Source: Actinomycetota bacterium (lineage in GTDB: Bacteria; Actinomycetota; Acidimicrobiia; Acidimicrobiales; RAAP-2). Taken from it: a stretch of DNA of 64,000 nt. Shown piece by piece: positions 42,920 to 51,989 of this stretch. A program made the translations under genes and the position numbers. Positions within the stretch are counted from its first letter, which is position 1; each line of letters begins with the position of its first letter. The notes below the pieces were generated by a model. That model was not told where the DNA came from, made no database searches, and worked only from the letters and a program-made list of their open reading frames with translations. The DNA lies in assembly GCA_009699875.1 (NCBI GenBank), contig WLNI01000001.1, forward strand, positions 310,001-374,000, given 5' to 3'.

Positions 42920-44777
42920 TCTGTGCCCCCCGACTTGAGAGCCACGCTACCAACGTTGCTTCTGCTGCGCTCCCAGAATCTGGATCATCGAGTTCTTCGA
43001 GAGCGGCGTGGGCCAAGGCAACTTGGCGAGAGCCTTCTGCGACCTCTACTGATCCTTGTCGAAGGTCGGCCTGGAGATCGACCAGTGCTTTTCGCGCTGC
43101 ACCTCGAAGCAACTGAGAGATCACGGGGGAAACTTGATCAATCTCAGACTCTGGGTCGATCATCGGCTCTTCTACCGCAACTCTCCGAAGCAGCGCAGAG
43201 GCTCGAGTCGAGGAAGACTCAATAGCTTCAGCGAGACTCGTCGACGACAAAAGGGCCTCGAAGGCACCACGCTGATCGCTGTCAAGAAAGAAAAAGGGCT
43301 CAAGTCGATTCACGACAAGCTCCGGATAGTGCACCGCGATGCGAAGCGCCTCTAAGCCTGGTCTATCGACGATCGCTGAGGCTGGCGCAACACTTTCGTC
43401 GTCGCCGTCTTGTGGCTCGTCTCTTGGAGGTGGCTCCTCGCTACGACGTCGACCCTTTGGCTCGGGCGCTGAGCGTTCACCCGCCACGTGGGCTTGGAGT
43501 CGCTCTCGAACGAGTTGTGGATCCAATCGGCATCGGTCAGCGATAGAGATCACGTACTGGTCACGGACTAAGGCATCCGGGTGCTCTGCGACCGCCGCAA
43601 GTGCCCCTTCGGCAGCCTTTGCCCTTCCTTCAGGGCTTTCAAGGTCAGCCAAACTGAGGGCACGATCAACGCGGAACTTCAAAAATGGCTTGGCGTCTTT
43701 CACGGCAGCTTTGAGCGCTTCGGGGTCTGAGCGCCCAAGTTCCGCTGGATCTGTCCCGGCGGGAAGTTCGCAGACCGCGACGTCGACTTCGTGTTTGGAC
43801 TCCCATTCATAGACCCGTCCTGTGGCACTTTGCCCTGCCGCATCAGCGTCATAGGCCAAGATAATTTTCTTCGCAAAGTTGCGCATCAAACTAAAGTGCT
43901 CTTCACCGAGGGCGGTGCCACACGTTGCAACTGCTCGAGGCATGCCTGCCTGGAAGAACGCGATGACGTCGGTATAGCCCTCGCAGACAATAATCTCGCC
44001 TGACTCGATGATGTTCTTCTTAGCCCAGTTCAATCCATAGAGAGTTCGGCGTTTCGAATAGATAGCGGTCTCGGGAGAGTTCTTGTACTTAGGCTCGTGT
44101 CGCTCTGGCGGTGGACTCCCTGGAAGTGGCGGGAGGATTCTGCCTCCGATCGCAATGGCACGACTTGCCGGGTCGCAGATTGGAAACACCACACGCGCTC
44201 GCAAGAAATCTTGTTGGCGAGATGCTTTATTGACGAAGCCTAAGCCCGCACCTTCAAGAATTTTCTCGTTTACTTTCAAGTGCTGGGACAGAGCGTCCCA
44301 CTCGTCAGGAGCCCATCCAAGGCGAAATGCCTTAATCAACTCGCCGTCATAGCCACGAGAGCGTAGATAACTTCTCGCTGCGCCTGCATCTGGATTCGTC
44401 AAGAGACGTTGGTGATAAAAATCAACCGCTTTTTCCATGGCGTCCAAGATCTGGGCTCGGTCTTTTCGGTCGGGACCATCAGCATCTTCATGCAAGGTAA
44501 TCCCAGCTCGATCCGCCAAGAGGCGCACCGAGTCCACGAAGTCCATCCCCTGTACTTCTCGCACAAAGGAGATCGCGTCTCCAGATTTTTGACAACCAAA
44601 ACAGTAGAAGAGCCCCTCTTCAGCATTCACTGAGAATGACGGCGTCTTCTCAGAGTGGAAGGGGCAGAGCCCACTCCAGCGTCGCCCTTGCTTCTTCAAC
44701 GCCACGTGCTCGCCAATCAGCCCAACAATGTCGGTTGCTGCTCGAACTTGCGCTACTTCTTCCGCGGGGATCGCCAC
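42909..44777 (-). CDS. dnaG: DNA primase DnaG
   Basis: 622 residues. The N-terminal zinc finger ([13 protein letters not shown], then [11 protein letters not shown], about 38-66) recognises template, the TOPRIM core has [13 protein letters not shown] and [11 protein letters not shown] with the metal acidic residues, and the C-terminal part is a helicase-binding domain. A proline/Arg/Glu-rich linker near 440-470 separates them. The ATG lies 54 bases after ppdK, and the stop is inside the rpoD start region. Confidence 0.97.
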   Translation of the reverse strand: MAIPAEEVAQVRAATDIVGLIGEHVALKKQGRRWSGLCPFHSEKTPSFSVNAEEGLFYCFGCQKSGDAISFVREVQGMDFVDSVRLLADRAGITLHEDADGPDRKDRAQILDAMEKAVDFYHQRLLTNPDAGAARSYLRSRGYDGELIKAFRLGWAPDEWDALSQHLKVNEKILEGAGLGFVNKASRQQDFLRARVVFPICDPASRAIAIGGRILPPLPGSPPPERHEPKYKNSPETAIYSKRRTLYGLNWAKKNIIESGEIIVCEGYTDVIAFFQAGMPRAVATCGTALGEEHFSLMRNFAKKIILAYDADAAGQSATGRVYEWESKHEVDVAVCELPAGTDPAELGRSDPEALKAAVKDAKPFLKFRVDRALSLADLESPEGRAKAAEGALAAVAEHPDALVRDQYVISIADRCRLDPQLVRERLQAHVAGERSAPEPKGRRRSEEPPPRDEPQDGDDESVAPASAIVDRPGLEALRIAVHYPELVVNRLEPFFFLDSDQRGAFEALLSSTSLAEAIESSSTRASALLRRVAVEEPMIDPESEIDQVSPVISQLLRGAARKALVDLQADLRQGSVEVAEGSRQVALAHAALEELDDPDSGSAAEATLVAWLSSRGAQNET

Positions 44778-44831
44778 AGAGTGAACGGTACCGCGCAGGG
44801 CGAGGGGCCGTAGCGCCGAGGTGCTCTCCCG

Positions 44832-47588
44832 CTAGCGTCGACGAGCAGCAGGCCGTTTTGCTGGAGATTTTCGAGCTGGAGCCTTTTTCGCTGTCACTCG
44901 TTTGGCGACGGCCTTCTTCTGTGTGGTGGCCTTCTTCTGAGGAACCTGTGAGAGCACGGCCTGCGCTGCGGCAAGACGGGCCACAGGGACTCGGAATGGA
45001 GAACAGCTCACGTAGTCAATACCCGCAGCAAAGAACGTCGCAATTGATTCAGGGTCTCCCCCGTGTTCGCCGCAGACGCCAGTCTTGAGGCCCGGCTTCG
45101 TTGCCCGCCCCTTTTGGACACCCATGCGCACGAGCTCTCCAACTCCGTCAAAGTCCACGACTTCGAAGGGATTGCGTTTTAAGAGTCCCATCTCTAAGTA
45201 GGGGCCCATGATTCGTCCTTCAATGTCGTCTCGGCTGAAGCCGAAGGTCATCTGCGTCAGGTCGTTCGTTCCAAACGAGAAGAAGTCCGCGACTTCTGCG
45301 ATCTGATCAGCAACAAGTGCAGCTCTCGGCGTTTCAATCATTGTGCCAATGACAACCTTGAGAGAGCCCTTCTTGGCCCCCTTCTTCGCTGCAGCCTTCT
45401 TCGCCACGTCGGCAATTGCCTCTTCGACCCAGCGACGAGCGAGGGCGAGTTCTTCTCGGGTCACCGTCAACGGGATCATGATTTCAACCACTGGGTGTCC
45501 ACCCTTGTTCGCTAAATCATGCGCTGCTTCCATGAGAGCACGAACTTGCATCGCATAGAGTCCTGGCTTGACGACGCCAAGTCGCACGCCTCGAGTCCCA
45601 AGCATGGGGTTCGCTTCTTCCCAAGCTTTGGCGGCCTCAAAGAGTTTTGCTTCATTCGCCGTCAACCCTTTGGTGGCTTCCTTGATCGCTAAGTCATGCG
45701 TTGATGGCAAGAACTCGTGAAGGGGTGGGTCCAAGAGTCGAATCGTGACAGGAAGCGAGTCCATCGCTTTCAAGATCTCACGGAAGTCCTCGCGTTGAAC
45801 TTTTCGAAGGGCTTCTAATGCTGCTTCTTCTTCTTTCGGGTCCGACGCCAAGATCATTCGTCGAACGACAGGGAGTCGGTCGTCGCCTAAGAACATGTGC
45901 TCTGTTCGGCACAGACCAATTCCCTCTGCGCCAAGCGAACGTGCATTCTTTGCATCTGCTCCAGTATCAGCGTTCGCTCGAACCTGGAGATGGCCCTTTC
46001 GGATCTGATCAGCCCAGGAAAGAATCGTTTCAAACTCCTTGGGTGGTTTGGCTGAGGCGAGCTCAACCTGGCCGACAACAACTGTTCCTGCAGAACCATC
46101 GAGTGAGAGCCAGTCGCCTTCTTTCACGGTGACGTCACCGACGGTGAACTTCTTGCCCGCAATGCGAACAGCTTCGGCTCCCACGACTGCTGGCTTGCCC
46201 CATCCACGTGCCACGACGGCTGCGTGACTGACCAAGCCGCCACGAGACGTCAAGATTCCTTCTGCGGCCAACATGCCAGTGACGTCTTCGGGGGACGTCT
46301 CTGAACGAACGAGGATGACGGCTTCGCCTCGCTCCGCAGCCTTGGCTGCATCATCAGCGGTGAAGTAGGCCTTCCCGACCGCAGCTCCCGGCGATGCACC
46401 GAGGCCTTTGGTGAGTGTCTTCAAGTGATGACTTTTGAACTGGGGGTGCAAGACCTGAGAGAGATGCTCTTCGGTGATTCGCTGAATCGCTTCGGCCTTG
46501 GTGAGTTTGATCGCAGGATCTTTGGTCATTTCGACCGCCATACGAAGGGCCCCTTGGCCAGTTCGCTTTCCAACTCGAGTTTGGAGCATCCAGAGTTTCC
46601 CCTGATCAATCGTGAACTCGGTGTCACACATGTCGCGGTAGTGGTGCTCTAGGCGAGCAAAAATCGCAATGAGGTCTGTGTGGACACCAGGGAACTTCTT
46701 CTTCAAAGCGCTCAGAGGCTCTGTGTTTCTAATTCCAGCGACGACGTCTTCACCTTGGGCGTTGACGAGGAAGTCACCATAGGGCTTGTTTTCTCCAGTC
46801 GAGGGGTCGCGCGTAAATCCAACGCCGGTTCCAGAGTTGTTATCCCGGTTTCCAAAAACCATCGCTTGAACGTTGACCGCGGTCCCAAGATCGTGAGGGA
46901 TTCGCTCTCGGTCTCGGTAGGTAAACGCCCGCTCACCGTTCCAGCTTCGAAAGACCGCTTCAATCGCTCCTCGCAGTTGTGCGCCGGGGTCTTGAGGGAA
47001 TGGTTTTCCCGTGTGCTTTTTGACCAGTGCTTTGTAGTCTGCAACGACCTCTTTAAGGATCTCAACTGGGACATTGGCATCAGAAGTTGTTCGTGCTTGC
47101 TCTTTTGCCTTATCAAATCGGTCATCGAATGGTTCTGCTGGAAGGTCGAGAACGATTCGACCGTACATGGCGACAAAGCGACGATAGGAGTCATAGGCAA
47201 AGCGCTCATCTCGCGTTTGCGCTGCCAAACCTTCAACTGACTTGTCATTCAAACCAAGGTTCAACACCGTATCCATCATCCCCGGCATCGAGAACTTGGC
47301 TCCAGAGCGAACAGAGACCAACAGTGGATCCTTGGCATCGCCAAGGCGTTTCCTCATGGAGTGTTCTAAGCGCGTGCGCGCTTTGGCGATCTCTGTGTCA
47401 AGGGATTTTGGCCAGCCACCCGTCATGTACGCCCGGCACGCGTCCGTAGAAATAGTGAACCCTGGCGGGACCGGCAGTTTCAGCACGGACGTCATCTCGG
47501 CCAGGTTTGCGCCTTTGCCCCCTAAGAGGTCTTTGAACTCCATGGGAGGTCGAGCATGAGTGTGTGAAAAATCGTAGATATAAGCCAT
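44832..47588 (-). CDS. ppdK: Pyruvate, phosphate dikinase with lysine/alanine-rich tail
   Basis: 918 residues; interconverts pyruvate, ATP and Pi with PEP, AMP and PPi. The N-terminal ATP-grasp domain holds SVRSGAKFSMPGMMDTVLNL (92-111), the swivelling domain carries the phosphohistidine H455 in GGLVSHAAVVARG, and the C-terminal PEP domain has GTMIETPRAAL and the CGEHGGDP motif. The regulatory threonine usually at 453 is valine. A Lys/Ala insert (AKKAAAKKGAKKG) precedes GTMIE, and the last 30 or so residues are a basic Ala/Pro/Lys/Arg tail. It precedes dnaG on the same strand. Confidence 0.96.
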   Translation of the reverse strand: MAYIYDFSHTHARPPMEFKDLLGGKGANLAEMTSVLKLPVPPGFTISTDACRAYMTGGWPKSLDTEIAKARTRLEHSMRKRLGDAKDPLLVSVRSGAKFSMPGMMDTVLNLGLNDKSVEGLAAQTRDERFAYDSYRRFVAMYGRIVLDLPAEPFDDRFDKAKEQARTTSDANVPVEILKEVVADYKALVKKHTGKPFPQDPGAQLRGAIEAVFRSWNGERAFTYRDRERIPHDLGTAVNVQAMVFGNRDNNSGTGVGFTRDPSTGENKPYGDFLVNAQGEDVVAGIRNTEPLSALKKKFPGVHTDLIAIFARLEHHYRDMCDTEFTIDQGKLWMLQTRVGKRTGQGALRMAVEMTKDPAIKLTKAEAIQRITEEHLSQVLHPQFKSHHLKTLTKGLGASPGAAVGKAYFTADDAAKAAERGEAVILVRSETSPEDVTGMLAAEGILTSRGGLVSHAAVVARGWGKPAVVGAEAVRIAGKKFTVGDVTVKEGDWLSLDGSAGTVVVGQVELASAKPPKEFETILSWADQIRKGHLQVRANADTGADAKNARSLGAEGIGLCRTEHMFLGDDRLPVVRRMILASDPKEEEAALEALRKVQREDFREILKAMDSLPVTIRLLDPPLHEFLPSTHDLAIKEATKGLTANEAKLFEAAKAWEEANPMLGTRGVRLGVVKPGLYAMQVRALMEAAHDLANKGGHPVVEIMIPLTVTREELALARRWVEEAIADVAKKAAAKKGAKKGSLKVVIGTMIETPRAALVADQIAEVADFFSFGTNDLTQMTFGFSRDDIEGRIMGPYLEMGLLKRNPFEVVDFDGVGELVRMGVQKGRATKPGLKTGVCGEHGGDPESIATFFAAGIDYVSCSPFRVPVARLAAAQAVLSQVPQKKATTQKKAVAKRVTAKKAPARKSPAKRPAARRR

Positions 47589-47705
47589 GAACTCTCTTCT
47601 TCTGGACAGTCGGGGGACGAAGACTCAATCCTAGTGAGTCTGAGCCGCTTCTCCCAATTATTGGCTCTGTACGGACCCTTCGGCCGAGTTGTTATCCTCA
47701 CTGAG

Positions 47706-48716
47706 ATGCCCAGTTCTCTTGCCGTAGACGCCCGAGGCCTCACCAAGGTCTTTTCAAAAGGAGCGGTTCGAGCCCTCGATGGCTTTGACATTGAAGTCCC
47801 CATTGGCCAAGTCGTTGGACTCTTAGGCCCCAACGGATCGGGGAAAACTACAGCTGTCAGAATCCTTTCGACGATTCTCCAACCCGATGCTGGCTCTGCG
47901 GCCATTATGGGATTCGACGTTCAAAAGCAAGCGTCGTCAGTGCGACGCGTCATCGGTTTAGCGGGCCAGTACGCCACCGTTGACGAGAACCTCACGGGAA
48001 CTGAGAACCTGGACATGGTCGGCCACCTCTGCCACTTGGCCCGCGGAACCGTCAAGCCTCGAGCACTCGAGCTCTTAGAACAGTTCGGGCTTTCAGATGC
48101 AGCGGATCGACCGGTGAGCACGTATTCCGGTGGAATGCGCCGTCGTCTCGACTTGGCCGCCGCGTTAGTAGCTCGACCTCCGCTTTTATTTCTTGACGAG
48201 CCCACCACTGGCCTCGACCCCCAGAGCCGACTCGGTCTCTGGGACGTCATCGAAGCTCTGGTGAAAGGTGGCACCACGGTGTTGTTAACGACACAGTACT
48301 TAGAAGAAGCAGACCGGCTGGCGAATCGAGTCGTCGTCATTGACTCAGGGAAAGTGATCGCCAATGGCACCCCGGCCGAATTGAAGCGCGACCTCGGCGC
48401 AACGGTCTTGGAACTCACCTTGGCTGACGACGCGTCGGCCACCACGGCGTCAGAAATGTTGAAGGATCTCTCGACCAAGGTCACACACGTTGACGGGAAT
48501 CTCTTAGAGCTCACCGTTGAAAAAGGCCCGGCGGTTGCCGCTGAGGCACTCCGCCGCCTTGACGCAGCCGACATGCCTCTGCTGGGGCTTTCACTTCACG
48601 AGCCGAGTCTCGACGATGTCTTCTTGGCCCTCACCGGACAGAAGACCGAAGTCGACACTGAAGCTCTTACCGCATCGACTGGACGCAAAGGCCGCAAAGC
48701 CAAGGAGACCTCGTGA
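47706..48716 (+). CDS. DrrA-type ABC exporter ATP-binding protein
   Basis: 336 residues. Walker A LLGPNGSGKTTAVRIL (about 38-53), signature STYSGGMRRRLDLA (about 138-151), Walker B LLFLDEPTTGLDP (about 160-172), and the extended C-terminal domain of the daunorubicin-resistance (DrrA) group. I chose the ATG at 47706, which starts the family N terminus; no ribosome site is seen, so translation may be leaderless. The permease overlaps its stop by four bases. The substrate is unknown; lipids or drugs are usual. Confidence 0.93.
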   Translation: MPSSLAVDARGLTKVFSKGAVRALDGFDIEVPIGQVVGLLGPNGSGKTTAVRILSTILQPDAGSAAIMGFDVQKQASSVRRVIGLAGQYATVDENLTGTENLDMVGHLCHLARGTVKPRALELLEQFGLSDAADRPVSTYSGGMRRRLDLAAALVARPPLLFLDEPTTGLDPQSRLGLWDVIEALVKGGTTVLLTTQYLEEADRLANRVVVIDSGKVIANGTPAELKRDLGATVLELTLADDASATTASEMLKDLSTKVTHVDGNLLELTVEKGPAVAAEALRRLDAADMPLLGLSLHEPSLDDVFLALTGQKTEVDTEALTASTGRKGRKAKETS

Positions 48717-49519
48717 CCGAACTCACCATTACCCCCGCCCCCTCGCTGGCCGGATCGAGTCGCCATGCCCTTTCAGATACGTGGACGGTGACCAAGCGCA
48801 ACTTGATCCGAACTCGTCGCGTCCCAGAAGCAATCTTCTTTTCCAGTCTTCAACCCATTATGTTCGTCCTTCTCTTCCGCTACGTCTTTGGTGGCGCAAT
48901 TCCAGTTGCAGGCACTACCTACGTCAACTACCTGATGCCAGGAATTTTCGTCCAGACGATGTGCTTTGGAGCGATTCAAACCTCGATTGGACTCGCCGAA
49001 GACCTTCACAGTGGACTTCTTGAGCGCTTCCGCGCATTGCCGATGAGCCGCTCTGCTGTTCTTGGTGGACGAACAACTGCCGACGTGTTCAGAAACGTCT
49101 TTGTCATTCTTCTGATGACGATCGTTGGAATCCTGGTCGGTTTTCGCCCTGAAGGCACGATCTTCACCTACCTGGCTGCATGCGGAATCATGTTGCTGTT
49201 TTCCTACTCTCTGATGTGGGGATTCGCCTACATCGGACTCGCTGCACCGAATGCCGAAGTTGCTCAGTTGATGTCGTTTCCCCTTCTCTTCCCGCTGACC
49301 TTCGCCTCGACGGCCTTTGTGCCACTCTCGAGCATGCCTGGTTGGCTGCAAGGCTTCGCTGCCAATCAGCCCGTCTCTGTGGTTGTCGATGCGGTGCGCT
49401 CTCTCATGATCGGTGGGACCTACTACTCGCCGTCATCAATCTGGAAAGCGATCGCTTGGAGCGTTGGGTTATTCCTCGTCTTGGCGCCACTTGCGGTGCG
49501 CAAGTACCGAAAGGCTTAA
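48713..49519 (+). CDS. ABC-2 type exporter permease (DrrB-like)
   Basis: 268 residues with six hydrophobic segments and a cytoplasmic N terminus. The TKRNLIRTRRVPEAIFF opening, the NYLMPGIFVQ segment, ERFRALPMSR and the LTFASTAFVPLSSMPGWLQ loop are typical of DrrB-type ABC-2 permeases. The GTG start overlaps the ATPase stop (GTGA), so both subunits are co-translated. It converges on glyS with no gap. Confidence 0.93.
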   Translation: MTELTITPAPSLAGSSRHALSDTWTVTKRNLIRTRRVPEAIFFSSLQPIMFVLLFRYVFGGAIPVAGTTYVNYLMPGIFVQTMCFGAIQTSIGLAEDLHSGLLERFRALPMSRSAVLGGRTTADVFRNVFVILLMTIVGILVGFRPEGTIFTYLAACGIMLLFSYSLMWGFAYIGLAAPNAEVAQLMSFPLLFPLTFASTAFVPLSSMPGWLQGFAANQPVSVVVDAVRSLMIGGTYYSPSSIWKAIAWSVGLFLVLAPLAVRKYRKA

Positions 49520-50866
49520 CTAGTTCGTTGGCGTTGTTCGGCTGATCAAGTTTGCGACGAGCTCTGTGATGGGGATTCGAACTTGCTCGGTGGTGTCTCT
49601 GTCTCGAACCGTGACGGCCTTGTCCTCGAGCGAGTCAAAGTCAACAGTGACGCACCACGGAGTTCCCACTTCGTCTTGTCGGCGATAACGGCGTCCAATT
49701 GACTGGGTGACGTCGTAGTCACACTGAAAATGAGGCTGCAACATTCCAAGGATCTCTCTCGCCAATGGCTCGAGTTCCGCTTTCTTTGAAAGTGGCAGCA
49801 CCGCAACCTGGGTGGGTGCGAGTCTCCAGTCAAGGCGAAGAATTGTTCTCGTCTCCCCGCCAACTTCATCTTCGTCGTAGGCGGCCAAGAGAAAGGCCAT
49901 CATTGCTCGCGTCGCCCCTGCTGCTGGCTCAATGACGTAGGGGGTGTAGCGCTCGTTCGCCGCTTGGTCGAAATACTCCAGTGGTGTGCCTGAAGCGGCG
50001 GAGTGCGCTTTGAGGTCGAAGTCAGTGCGGTTCGCGACGCCTTCGAGCTCTCCCCACCCCCACGGGAAGAGGAACTCGATGTCGGTGGTGCCCGCAGAGT
50101 AGTGACTGAGTTCTTCTTTGTCGTGGGGGCGAAGTTTGAGCATTTCTTTTGGAATGCCGAGGTCCAAGTACCAGTTGTATCGCTCTTCTACCCAGTAGTC
50201 GAACCACGTGGTTGCCTCAGCGGGAGGAACGAAGAACTCCATCTCCATCTGTTCAAACTCTCTTGTTCGAAAGACAAAGTTCTGAGGAGTGATCTCATTT
50301 CGAAACGACTTTCCAACTTGGGCAATTCCAAAAGGAGGTTTCTTCCTTGTGGTGGTCAAGATGTTCATAAAGTTTGTAAACATCCCCTGGGCGGTCTCGG
50401 GCCGTAAGTACGCCACCGAACCCTCATCTTCCACAGGGCCGGCGTGTGTCTTGAACATCAACTGAAAATCACGAGCTTCGGTTAAGTCTTTTGAGCCACA
50501 ATTTGGACAGGTGTCGCCGATTAAGTCTGAACGGTGTCGCTCGTTACATTTCCGGCAGTCAACCATGGGGTCCGAGAACGTTGACAGGTGACCACTGGCC
50601 GCCCAAATAGCAGGGGGTGACAAGATGGCGGCGTCTAGACCCACGACGTCATCGCGGTACTGGACCATGGAACGCCACCACGCATTTTTTACATTTCGCA
50701 GCAACAAGACGCCCAGAGGGCCGTAGTCGTAGGTCGAACGAAACCCTCCGTAGATCTCCGCCGACTGAAAGACAAAGCCTCGGCGTTTTGCGAGATTCAC
50801 GACTTTCTCCATTAATCCAGAATCTGGTAATCCAGAATCTGGTGCCGCTTCATCAGGGGTGCCCAT
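49520..50866 (-). CDS. glyS: Glycyl-tRNA synthetase, dimeric type
   Basis: 448-residue class II synthetase of the single-chain (alpha2) type. It starts MEKVVNLAKRRGFVFQSAEIYGG after a short extra N terminus that contains the repeat PDSGLPDSGL. Visible are motif 1 near YGPLGVLL, a CRKC...CPNC zinc ribbon (about 103-123), motif 2 with FRNEITPQNFVFRTREFEQMEMEFF and the C-terminal anticodon-binding domain. AGGA lies about ten bases before the ATG. It precedes hemW by 8 bases... on the minus strand it follows hemW. Confidence 0.96.
   Translation of the reverse strand: MGTPDEAAPDSGLPDSGLMEKVVNLAKRRGFVFQSAEIYGGFRSTYDYGPLGVLLLRNVKNAWWRSMVQYRDDVVGLDAAILSPPAIWAASGHLSTFSDPMVDCRKCNERHRSDLIGDTCPNCGSKDLTEARDFQLMFKTHAGPVEDEGSVAYLRPETAQGMFTNFMNILTTTRKKPPFGIAQVGKSFRNEITPQNFVFRTREFEQMEMEFFVPPAEATTWFDYWVEERYNWYLDLGIPKEMLKLRPHDKEELSHYSAGTTDIEFLFPWGWGELEGVANRTDFDLKAHSAASGTPLEYFDQAANERYTPYVIEPAAGATRAMMAFLLAAYDEDEVGGETRTILRLDWRLAPTQVAVLPLSKKAELEPLAREILGMLQPHFQCDYDVTQSIGRRYRRQDEVGTPWCVTVDFDSLEDKAVTVRDRDTTEQVRIPITELVANLISRTTPTN
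50818..50847 (-). repeat. Tandem 15-base repeat in the glyS N terminus
   Basis: Two near-identical 15-base units encode the repeated peptide DSGLP at the very start of glycyl-tRNA synthetase, ahead of the conserved fold. Each unit contains CCAGAATCTGG. It is in frame, so copy-number changes would only alter the dispensable extension. Confidence 0.6.
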
Positions 50867-50873
50867 AGGAGTC

Positions 50874-51989
50874 CTAAGTTAGTTGGCGAGAGAGGTCCAG
50901 TGAGAACTCCTCGCTCTGCTTACTCAAGAGCCGAGTGACTTGATTCGCCATGAGTCGTCCCCGTTGCGTCAACACCACACGACCCTCTCGCTTAACAACG
51001 AAGCCGTGAAGAGCATCTGGGTTGAATCCCTTCGGCGTTTGAACGCCTTTTCGAGTCCGAATTTGAAGGGCCAACGCTTCAAAGTCCTGAGTTGCAATGC
51101 TCAACTGCTCGTCACCGCCTAGGGGACGCACTCCAGATTCGACTCCTTTGAGATACGTGTCCAAGTTGGCCACATTCCACGAGCGATACCCATTGTGATG
51201 ACTATGAGCTCCCGCTCCAAGGCCCACATAGTTGCCTTGGTCCCAGTAGAGCTGATTGTGTCGCGATTCGTGTCCGGGTTTCGACCAGTTTGAAACTTCG
51301 TACCACTCGTACCCACGCTCTTCGAGGGCGGTATCGACTATTTCGTAGCGTCGAGCCAGCGTGTCATCATCTGGATGACGCGCAGGGTCTCGACTCAGCG
51401 GTGTTCCTTTTTCCACGCTTAAGAGATAACAACTCAGGTGAGGAGGAGCACTCTCGTGATCGAGAACATCTTCTAGCGTTGCCTGCAAATCTGCATCACG
51501 TTCACTCGTGGCCCCTGCGATCAGATCCATTGACCACGTCGCGACCCCAGAGTCCGCCACGATGTCGGCAATTTCCTTGACGCTTCCACCACAATGTTGT
51601 CGGCCAAGGTCTTTCAACACGTGCTCTTGAGTCGACTGAACCCCTACGCTGAAGCGTGTCACGCCAGCGTCCACCAGGCTGCCAAGTCGCTCGGCTGTCG
51701 CGTCTTCTGGGTTTACCTCAACGCTGACTTCACAATATGAGGTTTTTTTGATCTCGGCGAGAATCTTTCCCAAGAGCGTCGGGTCTATTCGAGAAGGGGT
51801 CCCACCTCCAACATAAATTGAGGTGGCTGACTTTTCCTGAAGCTCAGCGTTGATCTCGATTTCTCGGAGAACACCATCGACATAGCGCTCATGGAGATCA
51901 TCAACGCCGACATAGGTCACAAACGCGCAGTAGTCACAGCGAGACGCGCAAAAAGGAATATGGATATAGACCCCAAGGTCATCTGTCAT
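50874..51989 (-). CDS. hemW: Radical SAM haem chaperone HemW
   Basis: 371 residues. The iron-sulfur motif CASRCDYC (C14, C18, C21) and the following C-terminal phenylalanine-type context, the YVGGGTPS segment, EVNPEDAT and GVQSTQEHVL match HemW, formerly annotated as an oxygen-independent coproporphyrinogen oxidase. HemW carries haem to membrane respiratory proteins and lacks CPO activity. It overlaps the photolyase gene by four bases and is followed by glyS 7 bases on. Confidence 0.92.
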   Translation of the reverse strand: MTDDLGVYIHIPFCASRCDYCAFVTYVGVDDLHERYVDGVLREIEINAELQEKSATSIYVGGGTPSRIDPTLLGKILAEIKKTSYCEVSVEVNPEDATAERLGSLVDAGVTRFSVGVQSTQEHVLKDLGRQHCGGSVKEIADIVADSGVATWSMDLIAGATSERDADLQATLEDVLDHESAPPHLSCYLLSVEKGTPLSRDPARHPDDDTLARRYEIVDTALEERGYEWYEVSNWSKPGHESRHNQLYWDQGNYVGLGAGAHSHHNGYRSWNVANLDTYLKGVESGVRPLGGDEQLSIATQDFEALALQIRTRKGVQTPKGFNPDALHGFVVKREGRVVLTQRGRLMANQVTRLLSKQSEEFSLDLSRQLT

